Shown here in pieces: positions 39,701-54,700 of a DNA stretch of 64,000 nt. The stretch is from contig OZ037767.1 in NCBI GenBank assembly GCA_964035545.1, forward strand, positions 2,922,680 through 2,986,679. Direction: 5' to 3'. The translations under genes and the position numbers were made by a program. A model generated the notes under the pieces. That model was not told where the DNA came from. It ran no database searches and was given only the letters and a program-made list of their open reading frames with translations. This stretch comes from Bugula neritina. Taxonomy: Eukaryota; Bryozoa; Gymnolaemata; Cheilostomatida; Bugulidae. Position 1 is the stretch's first letter. Each line of letters opens with the position of its first letter.

Positions 39701-42700
39701 AACCTGTTGTTTTTAGTTAATTCTAAAAACACATTCATAATACTACTAATACTAGTAATAGTCGTGATACTAGTTCTACTACTTACACTAGTAATAGCCG
39801 TGATGCTAGTAATACTACTGATATTTATGTAAAAGTTTTTCCCCCACTGGGATTCAAACCACAGACCTCCGGCTTGCAAGCTCAAGATCGCTAACCAATT
39901 ACACCACAGGGGCTTCCTAACAGCAATTTATAATACTGATAATAGTCGTGATACTAGTAATGCTGCTAATACTATGGATACTACTAATACTACTAATACT
40001 AGTAATAGCCGTGATACTAGTAATACTACTGATACTCATAACACTGATACTACCAATACTACTAATACTAGTAATAGTCATGATACTACTTACTTATCCT
40101 TGTGATGTTTCGTGTCTAGTAAAGTAATCTGTCTGCTGTAGATGCAATGACACTGACTACACTAATGGTCTCACTGGGCAAACTGAGTGCACTCTCTTCT
40201 ACACCGACTGTCCTAATGACGTCAGAGCCAACTGCTCAAACTCCTTCAGTTGTGATGTCAAAGATGGACTCTTCTTTTGCTCATTGGGCTGTGAAGATGA
40301 TCTTGGTAAGCTATTCTGTTCATTTTCTCTCAGATTTGTAGACAATTAGTGTAAGAGAAATTTATGTTTTCGCAAGAATTTCAACCAGTATTCATGAAGA
40401 TAATTTAATATCTTGGCTATTGAAATATCTTCGTTACTGCACCTAAATAAGTTTTTTGTAACAATATCAAATTATACTTTTGCCTAATACGCTAATTTTA
40501 TTGGGTTTATTGTTCTGTACTGGTATATTCATCAGTTGATAGAGCTTATGATGATGGATGTTTTATATAATGTAATTCTAGTTAGCATTTATTTTATTCA
40601 TGGTTGCAATGTAGAGCACTGCTATTTTTCAATTTTCTTTGTCTAGTAAATCATGGAAGCATCTGTAACCTACCCACAACCCCCTGTATATCCAACTCTT
40701 GTGATCCACGGGGCACTATCGACTGCGTAGACGGGAAATGTGTCTGCAATTCTGGTGAGTCATGACTATATGTATAGTGAATAGCCAATCAGTGTCCTGC
40801 TTTAGACAAGTCAGCCAATTGTTGCACTCTACTAAGATTTGCGTATAAAGTTGATAAACTATTACTACTGGCAATTCCATCATAAGTAATGAAAGGTTTT
40901 AGTAAAATGAACTATTATTTTGATTTCTTGTCTAATTGTGTCAAATAGTTTTATTTAAATGTAGAGTAGTTCCAATTCTTTGGTCCCCTGCATATACACA
41001 GCTGGCTAGTGTTAAGTTGCATTTACACCTCTGCTGAAAAAAAGCACCGAGTTTCAGTTAATTCACTTATCCGGGTACCCGTTTATAGTTTTACTGAAAA
41101 TCGTTAAAATCATATTGATGCTGAAGCTTACTTTCTAAAAGTGAAATATGACTCGATTAATCGCTATTTGATGCTCTTTGAAGACGTAATGAATTCGTCA
41201 AGTTTACAGCATAAAGGTAATAATTGAGAAAGCGTAGGCCAATATAATTATAAGCATGAAGCTTTTGCTTGAATCGCTGAAGCGTTATTTAACGCTTTTT
41301 GAGTACGTCATCTAGTCACCGAAGTCATAATAGAATACGGATATCTACAAGGAGTTGTTCTATTTGATTGCTATTCTGAAATTGGCCGATTAAGTAATCA
41401 CAGTGCAAAAATTTTGATGAGTGGCTTTTAAAATGCAATGCAGCTCGGTGAAATTTCAACTCGACCCAATTGAATTTCTGACTGAAAATCGTGGAGGTAT
41501 AAACGCAACTTTACTCTGGCTGTAAGAATCTATCTACACACTAGTCACTGTATACTCTATCTGTTAGATTACATCTACATACTAGTCACTGTATACTCTA
41601 TCTGTTAGATTACATCTACACACTAGTCACTGCTGTATACTCTATCTGTTAGAATACATCTACATACTAGTCACTGTATACTCTATCTGCATACAGCAAT
41701 TGCCGAAGGAGAGTTCTGTGAAGTGATGCGACCAGCTCCAACTCTCAACTGTGAAAATGGTGGAGAGGCGTTTGCCATGGTAGATGGGCACTCTCCTGGA
41801 GCAAACATCTCTCACGTGTGCTTGTGTGGAGGTCCTTGGAGTGGAAAAAAGTAAGTGAAGAGGTTCTTGTAAGTTGTACCTAGCTTTCCTACTTCCTAAT
41901 ACACCATAATCACAGCGTAGTCACAGCATAGTAACAGTGTGTCACAGCATAGTCACAGTATAGCAACAGTGTGTCACATGCACCATTGTAAACTTTAACA
42001 TATACATTGTTACAGTGCATTAATCAGTTTAAAATTTTATTCTTGTTTATGGCTTAGTGACCTTTTAACAGCTGGCCTGGTAATAAAAGTTATAAATGTA
42101 TAATTCATGTTTGTGGTTTTGCCAGTGTTTACTCTCAGGACAGATAAACTGTTATAAAATATAACGTACCACACATATGCTGACCCTCAAGGAATAAAAT
42201 GAAATGCTGTATTTTTTAGTTGTACAGAAATTGAAGACAAGTGTGATGCTAGCCCTGCCCCTTGTGTCGAAGGTCAATTTGCCGAGTGTGTCAGCGAGGA
42301 TGTCCGTGCGCGGTGTGAGTGCACCATGGGATATACCGGATACGACTGTAACACAGAAATTGGTATGACATCAAGTTTACACTACGCCATTGCTTACTGG
42401 TTTACTTTTTTCGCAAGATGATCTTTTAAATGAATTCAGTAATGTTGTTACATTTTTTGCATGAATTGCGCTTGACGAGTTCTAGCTATAATAAAAAAGG
42501 ATCAATTTTAAGATACATTTTCAATTGAAGTTTTCTATTTGTGTATAATAGCTGCTGTTTTACTAATAAAATAACATATTGCAACTGCTGATTTCATGAA
42601 TTTAAACAATGATTATAAATTCCTACTTCATCTAGATGGCTGCATCAGTTCTCCGTGCATGAACGGCGGGACATGTTCGGACGTGCCGGGGGATCAGGTT

Positions 42701-45700
42701 GTTGATAATGCCTACGAGTTTACCTGCATGTGTCCTCCGGGATTCTCCGGTAGCTTGTGTCAAGACAGAGAAGATGAATGTGAAAAAATTTCATGTGGAG
42801 ATTACTCCTCTGCGTGTGTTGACGAATATGAGTCCCTCAACTCAACTTATTGCTTCTCTGTTTTCTTCAAGAAGGTGGTGAATGGTGAGAATCTACGCTA
42901 ACTGTTGACCTACAGGCTATGAAACTATAAAACTAGGCTGTACGAAGGGTTATAAAACTAGGTTATGGGAATGGTTGTAAAAATAGTCTCTAAACATAGG
43001 CTATGAAATCATAAACTTTGAATATGGAAATTTTTGACTGGTTGTATAAAAACCGTTAGGTTATATAATACCGAACTTGATAATTAAAAAGTTGAAGTAT
43101 TGGAATGCTGTGAGGTATTTGTTGTGACATTTCTGCTAGTAGTATAGTCTGTCGCACATTATTAAATTTTCAAAAGCTTATTTCCGACTTTAAAATTCGA
43201 ATTCATATCAAATATTATTTAGTTAATCTTCCATTGTGTTAAACATTTATCCATAAATTATATAAATAAGCAATTATAAAAATAAGACATTAATAAAATA
43301 ATTTTATTCAACTATTCTGCCAAATTTCTTGTTTCTCAATAAAGTCTCTATTGGCTGTTTTCAGTAAGCGTTTCCATCAGCACAACCTCTTACTGCGAAG
43401 CTCATAATATCGAGTGTGAAAATGATGGAGAGTGTGAAGATGTCAGTGGACTGGACAGGTACAGGTGTGTCTGTTCGGACATCTACGACGGTCAGCATTG
43501 TCAGCATAGAATAGACTTCTGCGAAGATGACCCTTGTGGCAATGGAGCATGCTCGAACAAGGTATATCTGCAGAATATGTTCTTATTTGTTGGAATCTGC
43601 AGATCTTATATGTATTAGTGGATGAGTGAAGTATACTAGCTCGCAATGCATTAGTTTACGTGTAAAGACATGACTCACATGGCTTTATAGTCGCTATCCT
43701 TGTGAGAACCCCTTATAGAAAATGTTTATGTGTTGAGACATGTTGCTAAGTATAAGATATAAATTGATGAGGTGCATTGGTTTACGTGTAATAAAATAAT
43801 TCAAAAACGCACATGGGTTTAATGTGACTATGAAAACCTTCGATGCAAAGCATTTTTATGTGTTAAGACATGTTAATGCTTATTGGAATATATAAATTGA
43901 TGATGCTGTCTACGTGCATAACTGTATCACAGGCTATGCATTCAGTGAAAACATGTTTATTATTCATACTCTACAGGATGATGAGGCAGGGTACACGTGT
44001 AACTGTACCACAGGCTACATATTTGATGATATGACGTGTGCTGATGTTGATGAGTGTGATGAAAATGACGACTTATGTAACACTGGGGACTGTATGAACA
44101 CGGAAGGCTCGTACTACTGCATGTGTGACGAGGAACACGCTGGGAAACATTGCGAGGTAGAGACATCATAGTTCAATGGCTGCATATTCTGACTAACAAC
44201 GCTTACAGTTAGACGGTTGCTGTTTTGAATGTCTGCCTTTAAAATGCTAGATTAAAGTTACCGTTTAATCTGAGAGCACGATAACGTTATCTTTCATGGC
44301 CTAGTTTCACAGTCGTCAATTTCTTTTATTTACAAATTGTTATTTCTAAACAAAATTAAAAATGTTGTGGATAATGTTTTATTATTTGTGTTGTATGTGT
44401 GCTTATTTAGTCTTGATAATTTCATTCAATGTTTTTGCAGACAAACATCAACGAATGTTTGACTAAACCATGTAACGGAGAATTTTCAGCTTGTCTGGAC
44501 TCTGACACTCATTACGAGTGTTTTTGTCAGGCCAACCTCACAGGTAAATCACAAACCACCTCCTCAGCTGTGTGGTAGACACAATTACCAGTAGACTATC
44601 AGTTTAACTATTTGAAAATCAACTAAAACTTGTACGCAATACTTGTGATGATTTGTGCCACTAAAGTTGAGTTTCCTACTACATTTAGGTGACAATTGCT
44701 ACGAGGAAGAGAATTTGTGTGAAGACCAGTGTCAGGGCGACAGCACGTGTCACCCCGTGTTTGGCAGCTACGTCTGCCAGTGCAGGCTGCCATCTTACGG
44801 CAGACATTGTGAGAACACGCCAAACATCTGCGAAGTAGAGAAACCGTGCGTCTACGGTGGTGTTTGCGAAAACGTTGACAACTCTTTCACTTGCGTTGAC
44901 TGTGATAGCGGTTAGTATTTATGTATGGCTTTTAGTGGATGCCAGGAAGCGGCATCATTTTCTATAGAAATTAAAACTGAATCGTTCAGTGATCAATGGC
45001 TTTGAGAGTTTTCTGGTTGCTTTTGAGTTAATAGAATGTTGGGATGTGTTTAAGCTTTTTTATAATTAGTTTTGTAGTTTATGTCGAATTTGTAGTTACC
45101 AATGTAGCAACCACTGTAGTAGCAACTGTAGCAATTACTGTAGTAGCAACTGTAGCAATTACTGTAGTAGCAACTGTAGCAATTACTGTAGTAGCAACTG
45201 CAGCAATAACTGTAGTAGCAACTGCAGCAATAACTGTAGTAGCAACTGCAGCAATTACTGTAGTAGGTACTGTAGTTGGTAGTATAGTAATTACTGTAGT
45301 ACAGGCTAGCCTCTTACATGTCTTCTCTGCTTGTATCTTATTTGACTTCTACAAAACTTAATTACTGAGAAGGCTTTTATTTTGTTGCACGCTACTTACT
45401 AGCCAAGCTGAACTTTGCACTCACACCTTAAATGCAATATGTAATCAATTCTAATCATAAGAATAATTAAACATTTTCAAGTTCAGTATTGAAATATTCT
45501 GATATATGGAACTTTAAATAATAAAAGTTCTCACAATTGAAGCTTTGCTTGTTTGTTTGCAGGTTTCTATGGTGACGCCTGTGAGCTCTGGATTAATGAG
45601 TGCATCGACAACCCGTGTGAGAATGGAGGCAGTTGTGAACTAAAGCGTGTCCAAGGTTACACCTGCACTTGCCCACCAGGTGATCTCTTGCACTTGTATT

Positions 45701-48700
45701 TTATTTTATGCTGTTTCAATCTGCTTTACCATTTTTTTAAAGTTCTCAAGTTAGATTTCTTTTGAAATAGTTGTAAGATGTATATTCACTGTTTATATCC
45801 TTCTTTTATTTCTGTTACATTATCTCACAAAGATGTCTTCTCTTACTAGGTTTTATTGGAGATCACTGTGAGACGAAGCTAGACCCTTGTTCTGCTGACC
45901 CTTGCATAGGATCCGCCACTTGCGTGAACCAAGGGTTCTACGACTACAAGTGTGTGTGTCCCCCGGGGAGAGTTGGATCAGCCTGTGATACTCGTAAGCT
46001 GTTATTACCGCCTTGTATACGTCCCAATCTCTCCGCCACGTTCATTATTTAGGTCAAATGTTAAGGACGTTATCTTATTATTCCCTATAATAATGGCTAA
46101 TCAATTCAGCTATGTCTAAGTGCACATCTCTCAACTACTAACTAGCTGCAGATATCTATGTGCACATACAATACTGGTGTATATTAAAAATAAGTGATTA
46201 CAGGTATGTGTAAGTCTATAGTTAGTGTACAGTACATTAAGTGTATAGTAAGTGTATAGCACAGTAAGTGCACAGGAAGTGTATAGTACATTAAGTGTAT
46301 AGTAAGTGTATAGCACAGTAAGTGTACAGCAAGTGTATGATACAGTAATCGTTGTGTGTTTTAGCAATTGATGAAGGTATGCTCTTTACCCCACCCTGTT
46401 TCTTTATCTCAGTCTATCATAGTTATGTTAGTCAAGAGATGTTATGAAGTCTGTGATAATATATTATGTAATCTAACAAAATGATATGTTAAAATATAGT
46501 GCATAAATGTATATTAAATACATTATAACGTATTTTATGTTAGGTATATAATATATCATAGCTTTTTGTGATCTGGAACCCTAATTTTAGTTTTACAGTA
46601 ATACACATGTTTTGTGGTAAATTAATAGTAACCAAAACTGTTGAAAGTTTATTCATTATTGACAGCGAAGCTATTTGATTACTCGTAGGTTGTAATGTTC
46701 TACAGATTTGTCTTCTCTTTGATTTTGTTTTATCCTCCAAAGTTTCTTCCTTTCTTTTATTAAAATAATTAGATGTTTGAGAACTTCTCTTGTCAGTTTG
46801 TCTTACGCAGCGCCGTGTTTATTTCTCCAACATCTCTATATAAATACTGTTCAGGAACGCTGGTTTCATGTCTATATAATATGTATTCATTCCATGAGTG
46901 TGTAACACTTCTATACTGTAGTAAATGAGTTCATTGGTATACTCAGTGTGAGGTCCCATTAGCAAGAATTAACCCCATCTGTTTTTCTTCACTTAGTTCG
47001 AATTCAATTTGCCAAATTTTGTAATTTTGTTGCAATACTTTACGTTGTTGAGTGACTATTGTACATCTTGCTGCCAATTTTAATTATCAATGGTGCTTAC
47101 TGTGGGATTCTCCCTCTACCAGCACACTTTCTCTATTACCATGCTGCCTCTATTACCATGCTGCCTCTATTACCACACTATCACTTCTTTGCAGTGATTG
47201 ACGCTGACTTTGACTTTTACCTGAAGCTTGGGGAATACTTTGTCATCTTAGAGCCGACAATATCTGCTCACTGGACGATCACCAGGTTCACCCTCTCTAC
47301 TTGGGTGAGACTCGATAGAACTGAGGATAAGAACGGTTTCATTGATTTCCTGCAAGTGACAGTCGAGGGGTAAGGGGTTTGGGATTCTTCTTACTGAGCT
47401 TGTAGCTTATCCAGTGTCTGGCAAGCAGTGTTTAGTAAAAAATGTCATTATTTATTGGTTTTTCTAGATCCAAGCAAAAAATCAAAACAAAACTCTACTC
47501 AGATGCACTTAAATCTAGCGCAGGCTGTTTTGAATGTGAACTTTAATTCATATTAACCTGTTGGTAGATAGAGTGCTCTAAAAAGAGGTTGCAGAAAACA
47601 TTTAGGCCTTACATTTTACAGATTGTCAATAGCTTCACTGAGCAATTTTTTGAGGAAAGCAAATTGACACTGTTGTAATCATCTACCTACCATTACATTA
47701 TAACGCTGTTGTAATTGTCTACCATTACATAATGCTGTGTAATCAGCTACCACTTGCTGCGATATTTCAGTGAGGCAGTGTTGAGACTGAACGCCAACAG
47801 GTGTATGTACAATGGCAAGTTTTACAACATCCGCACTAATCCAAGCAGCTCTCTTTCTGTCGGGTACTGGGCTTTCTACGCTGTCAGTGTCAACACTGTA
47901 GATGGGCAGACAACTCTTTCTGTCTCTACTGACGGAATAGCCATAGACTACATTCTAGATGAGGTTCCTGAAGAAAAGGCCGGCAGGTAAGAGTTTTTTT
48001 TGTTAGCAAAAACAGGCAAGGGCAGTTGAGCTGCTAATAATTAAATATTTCAAACATGATTTTGCACAGATTTTAAAAACTGCTAAAAGGCTAATAATTA
48101 ATGTTGCGGCAGTATTGATTTTTATAATTTAATTTGATATGTGTGTGTCATTCTAGGCATGCTAATTCTGAAATTAAAATGCACAGTGATACTAGTACTA
48201 AGGTGTAACGTTGTTGTCATTCTGAACTTACAGACTGAACATTGAAGTCTCTCCAGACAGGAACTTTGTGGGCTACTGCAGTCAGACATATTTGTGGGCC
48301 GGTGCAGCCTTCACCCGCAGTGAACTTGATGCTATCCGTCTGGTACCGCGAGGTGAAGGTGAGAGCAGCTCCTTTCTATTTCTTAGACTGAATCAAGCAT
48401 TTTGTGGTATTCTAGGTCATCTCTCTCCTTAATTCTGATGAAAATAAATTAATTGAGTTTTATAAAGAATTGTGGATAGAATAATTTATTGTGATATCTG
48501 ATAGTCAGACATACAGACGTACAGACATACAGACAGGCAGACAGATGGACAGACAGACATACAGATAGAAACTAGTAATATCATATTATGTAAATGATGA
48601 TGAAGATTATTAGCGATAGTTTCGCATAAATATGCTTTGATCATAATGTCACTAGTGCTACTGACTACTGCATCCTTTATGTAGTCTTCAACAGGAACTC

Positions 48701-51700
48701 ACGGAGCTGTTTGCTATGTCACCTTTAGGGTTGTTTGTTGGTCTTCTTAGTAACACCATCATTTCATAATTGCTCTCGATTTGTTATGTTGCAAACTTTA
48801 AGAACCGTAAAACTTAATTATCCAGTTTGTATCAGAAATAGAATTATTTGAGCCTGTGAATGTCTTCCACCGCCACTCACTTCTTTGTGTCATCAGAGAG
48901 CTTGAAATATACACCATTTATTTAATGCTGAGTTATGTATAATTGATCATATAAGGTAGCCCTCTTTAGACTTTCTAGTGTAATGGTGCTAAGTCTATAT
49001 CAAGTCTCTTTATTGTTTCAGTTATCGAAGGCTCACAGTTCAAAGTAGAGTTTCTTCACTATTTCTGGGCAGCTGGACTCTACCGAACATCTCCATTTTG
49101 TGAAGTTGCCCGACCGACCAAAGCCTGCATTATATGTGATGATGACAGCATTGGAAGTAGGTCATCTACACCAATAGACAGCAAATAAATAAACATCACA
49201 GAGGTTTCTGAAATTCCATAAATTTTCAGAACTTTCCTCCAATGGATTGTTCATGTTTTTGGAGTTGTTGCCCCATTCAATCTCTTATAAAAGTTTTCCC
49301 AAGTTTCCCACGTCACTCTGGGATACATACATGCAATGTGTCATCACACCAGCTCATTCAGTTGTCATCAAACATTATATAGTTCATTTCGTTTTATTCA
49401 GCGTTCTTGGAATTCGAGAGAGAGTGCCCGAAGGATATAGTTGTGACCACATCAGCTCGGTCTGTGCAGGTCACATGGGATCCTCCTTTGTTCTTGTTGA
49501 ATGGTGAGGCTTTCACAGCCAACACTCCAAACATTAAGCCAGGTTAGTTACACATACTTTGTATTGTTATAATAGCCATAGTCATCCTATATCTTCCTCT
49601 TTGCCCTACTATTAGCAGTTAGCTGCTCATGTTGGAATTGTGTTTGGTTTGATACGTGTGGAAACTAGTTTTAGTTTAGTTAGAGAAGGCATTTTTAAAC
49701 TAAAGCTGATGTACCATTACCATTTAGTTTTAATGAATTCAGCAAAGATGATCTTATCATGTACATGGGTGTTTAGCTTTTAATAGATTCTATGTATTTC
49801 TTTTTAATTCTTAATGTTTTTTATCATCTTGAAGACTTTGGGGTTTTATACTTGTTTTAATTTATGAAAGTTTTCCTAAGCTGGTATGAAAATCCTTTAA
49901 TTCATACCAGCTTAGTTATAATTTGATAACTCGCAACACATGCAACGTTCACATTTCAATTTTAGGTACTGAGCTTGGCTTGGGGAAACATAAAGTCAGA
50001 TATTCAGCTTCAAAGAATGGCAAAACTCTTAAATGTGACTTCAACATCTACGTGAGATGTGAGTAGAGCAATAACTCTTGTTTGTTTGTTTGTTTGTTTG
50101 TTTGTCTGTTTGTCTGTTTGTTTGTTTGTTTGTTTGTTTGTTTGTTTGTTTGTCTGCTTGCTAAGTCTAGCTTCAACATATTAACTTCAGCATAATTAAA
50201 TGTCTAAAAGATATTCCCCAACTTTTCAACAATTGATTGAAATAAACTCAGCAATGTCTAAAGTGAAAGTATTTTCAATTTCTTGTTGTTAGCAATTCTG
50301 ATTATCTTATCACAGCCACTTGATAATATATATTGCCTTGCTGTTGGGCTGTACAGACAGACTTATTGCACTATTTGTTGTCTGCAGTAACTTTACATAT
50401 TAACTTCCTGCAAAGCGTTTTATAACATAAACTAACGTTGGGCTTTGGGTAACTTCACTACATTTTACACTCATTTTAATTAGACATGGCAGGCTGTGTT
50501 ATTGTTTTTCATTTGGGAAACTAAAGTCTTTTTATTCAAAATGATTAAAAAGTGAAAAACATGTAATGAAATGCACCTGTGCAAACTTGTTGTATTGAGA
50601 TATTTTACGCATGCGTATATTTTTAACGCAACTCTATGTATTTAATAGAAGTTTTTTCTATACTGGGTGTGTTGTAATTCTATGGCTATGACTCTTTCAG
50701 TTGGCTGTGAAGGTATAGTATACAACTCACGCTGCATCCGGCCCCAGGAACAAACTGGAATTACCAAAGCCGAAGCAGAGTTTCGTTGCAAAAGCTTTGG
50801 AGGTTCGCCAAACGTTTAATATTTACTAATTTTGAGTATATTCTGACAAAGTTACATGCATTTTCATGAGTTGGCATACAAGGACTAGCATTTAGATTGT
50901 GTTTTAATTATAGTTAAACCTGTGCTATCAACTCATCACTGAACTAGCATCTTGTTTCTGCTTGGTAGAAATATTTTCCAGAATGAAAGTTTGTTGTCTT
51001 TTGTCATAGTGGAAGTGTGATATTATTTATATCTATATATCTCCAGGGGTGCCGGTGGATATTGTGGATGGGGATGTTGCTGATAACGTAGCAGACGTCA
51101 TCGCTACCTCCAACTATGAAGACAGGGAGTTGATTGTAGGCAGTCATGTAAATGGCAACTCCGACCCGCAATGCGTTTCCTTGTCATCAAGTACTGATGT
51201 ACTTGAGCCTTTAGAGTGCACCCAGGCTATTGGGGTGGTGTGTGGACGTCCCATATCCAGTAAGTAAAACTTGGATTTGTGATTTTTGTTATGAATATAC
51301 ATTCTTCATGTTGAAAGGTATTTCAATAAAAAGTCATTTTTAATTTTCGGTTTAGGATTTGTTTTCTCGTGTTTTTCAACTATTATCTGTGTTAATTACA
51401 GCTAAATGTTTTGATTTTTATCACATTATTGATGTCATTTTCTTTCTGTTTATTAGCAATTATATATTTTGACGTTATTTTAGACTATTTATTTTCTCAC
51501 CTTGTTCCTCCGCACAGGTGCTGAGTCATGTGTGTTACCCAGAATACCTAGCAACGTGAAGATTACACAGGTGAGCAGTAACTCTAACTTACTTAAGTAC
51601 AAGATTGAGTGTAAAGACGCGGATGCTAGACTCCCTAGCTATGCCCCTAATGAGATCACCTGCTACCCAGAAGGCAACTGGGACACCAACTTTGGCTCCT

Positions 51701-54700
51701 CCCTTCCATCCTGTGGTAAGTTTTCCTTTCCACGCATTATTCAGTCAATTTTAGGCTACATATCTGCTTTCCATAGTATTTATCAAAGGTAGTTTTACTT
51801 CAATTGCATAAAAATTAATAAATGTCGTTTTTAGTCTTTGAAAAATTGAGAAATTTCTTCATTATTTAATTATGTTATTTAAAAAAAAATTTTTTAAGCA
51901 TAAAATAATATTTAAAGATCTTTTTTCATAAAATCATTACATATTGAGACCGCAAGCTGTATTAAACTCGAGCAGAAATAAAAAACTAAATCAAATATCA
52001 AATTTTTTTGAACTATTATTCATCTTATCCTGCATACTTCTTGTGTTAACATTATAGCTTTTGTTTTGTAGTGTCAGTTCCAGGGAACTTAGTCTCCGTG
52101 TTCAGACGGATCAGATACAGAGTGAAGATAAGAATGTCGTTTAGATTCCGAATGACCAACCCCTGTCGCTCAGGCGGAACTTATAATACATACAACATCC
52201 TTTTCGCTGTTCGGAATGTACTCTTTGGTCTGAGAAACAGATATTCTGGTCTCATTAGAGTTGGTCGCAGATCTTCTCTTGCCTGTAAGTTGTTGCACTG
52301 TTGACATTAGGTGTAATATTCAGAGCGTTCACCAGTAGAAAGAATGCTGCAATAGTAGCTTTGCTTGTATCTAGAACAATTTTAACTGAGGCTACCAGTT
52401 ATTGTCGAAACCGGTGATTTTCAAGGGAGTTAGCAACATTAGTCCAAATGCAAAACTAATTATTCTTATATGAACATTAGACACTTTAGACACCAACCAA
52501 GTTACAATGACTGTTGTCAGCCATATAGTATTTTGACTTTCTTTTGAAGCCTGATGAACTTTTCAAGTTTAAAGAATGTTAAATGAGCAGCCAATTATAA
52601 ATGCTTCTCTTTCAGCTTACTGTGTCATTTTTGTGATGTACTTCTTGTGCTTTTAGTTTGCTGTGATGATCCAAGGAACTGCGACACTTCATCGTCTTGT
52701 GGTCTCCGGTCATTTGCTCTGTCATGCCGTTGTGGTCTGTTCGGCGGTAAACGAAGGAAGCGTAACACTGATGATGGGAATGAAAATGAGGTTGACGTAA
52801 ATCTTGATGAAATTGAGTGAGTATTGTAAGGAAGGACTTGAATCGGTCACAGTATAATAGTTTCACTGTTTAATTATATTTACTAAGGAGAGGTTAGATG
52901 CACAACATTGTAATTGAATTGAAGTTTTAATGACCAAAATATTAGTCAAGTTGACAGTCCATCCATGTGGTTACAAGATTTCTTGAACAAACGAGACATA
53001 AAACATTCAGCCTTCAAACCCATCATGATAATGCAAGGGGTTCTAAAACCAATTGAAGAATTATTTTGCTAAAGGGGGCTCAAGTTGGCAACCTGCCAGA
53101 TAGAATCAAGATGCAACTGAATATTCATTTAATTTAATTTTCTAAAAAATAATTTAGTAATTTTATGAATCCAGGTTAGATCCCGATGACATAGATTTGT
53201 CAGCTGCTGAAATCCTGACGGCAGCAGTGGCGAGTGGAGAGTTCACCAACAATATAACGAATAGTGGATTCAACGTACTCGATGACGAGCCTATTCTCAG
53301 CTCTTTGGAGATTGCGCAGGAACCTAATTGCCCGGAAGGGTTTGAGGTGGTGGACGATGAGTGTGGTACGTATCCCACTTCTGGAAATACACTTCCTGTT
53401 CTGTTGGTGCAGACGTAACACAAAGTCCTTGTGACTTTTCTGTCACTCAGATCTCTCTAACTTGAGTCATCATAGCTTATAAGCTTACGGTCTATCAAGA
53501 TATAGACAATGGTGATGGTGTTTTGAGGCTTCTGCTGAGAAAAGCTTTGTAATAAGTTAGCAGTTAGGAACTTGAGGGTTGGAAGCAGTGCCCCTTCCTC
53601 AATATTCTGACAAGTTAGTTGAGAACTCAAGCTTAATGTTATCTGAATACTATTTCACTGAAACTAGTCAGCTTTGAGTTGAGAGTTGTGTTTCATATAG
53701 TTCAGAGTTTAGACAACTCCTATTCCTTGCAGAACCTTGTCCCGAGGGAACTTACTGGACAACCAACGGCACTTGTGAATTCTGTGACTTCAACTTCTAC
53801 CAACCGGACATAAACGCTACGGAATGTATACCGTGTGATGGGGATAGTGTGACGTACAACACTGGTGCTGCATCTGCTGATGAGTGTGCTGGTAATGTGT
53901 TTACCTGCGTGGTATAATATGTTTACCTGCGTGGTATAATGTGTTTACCTGCGTGGTATAATGTGTTTACCTGCGTGGTATAATGTGTTTACCTGCGTGG
54001 TATAATGTGTTTACCTGCGTGGTATAATGTGTTTACCTGCGTGGTATAATGTGTTTACCTGCGTGGTATACTGTGTTTACCTGCGTGGTATAATGTGTTT
54101 ACCTGCGTGGTATAATGTGTTTACCTGCGCAGTCTTGTTATATACCTGCAGTATATTTACCTGTGTAATGTTATTGTCAACCTTTGTATGATAATATTAT
54201 GCTTTCAAGTTTTTTGGCTCATGCAACTCGATTTAATTTTTGCCAAAAGTAAATTTCACCAATAACTTAGAGCTGCATTATGAAATTTGATATACAGTAG
54301 CAATATACAAAATGTATATCTGCAATGCCACTTTATGGGCTGTAATAAATACGTGCTGTATGCAACTTTAATAAAAGTTTATATTCGTTTGTTGTTATCT
54401 TTAAAACTTTTAATTTTGAATTTAATTTCAACCATGACTTCTTGGGCATAGCGATTTAGCATTTATTGTATTGTATAATTATAGAAAGTTGTTGTTTCAA
54501 CTAGTGATAAATAATTAGTAAGACAACTCTTGTAGTTGAAGCTCCCGCGGGATCATTTTACAATGAGATCTCACAAACTTTGGAGTTGTGCCCTCGGGGA
54601 ACCTATCAGTCGGAGCCCGGTCAGCTGTCATGTGAACCATGCCCTCCGTCTACAAACACGCCCACTAACGGCAGCACCTCTGCTGACCAATGTGAAGGTA

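Noticed and set aside
39830-39917. Functional tRNA gene on the minus strand
   Set aside because: A-box and B-box-like sequences exist, but the anticodon and T stems do not pair; better read as a SINE remnant.
45044-45361. 105-codon Val/Thr/Ala-rich open frame
   Set aside because: Produced by the 24-bp minisatellite in an intron.
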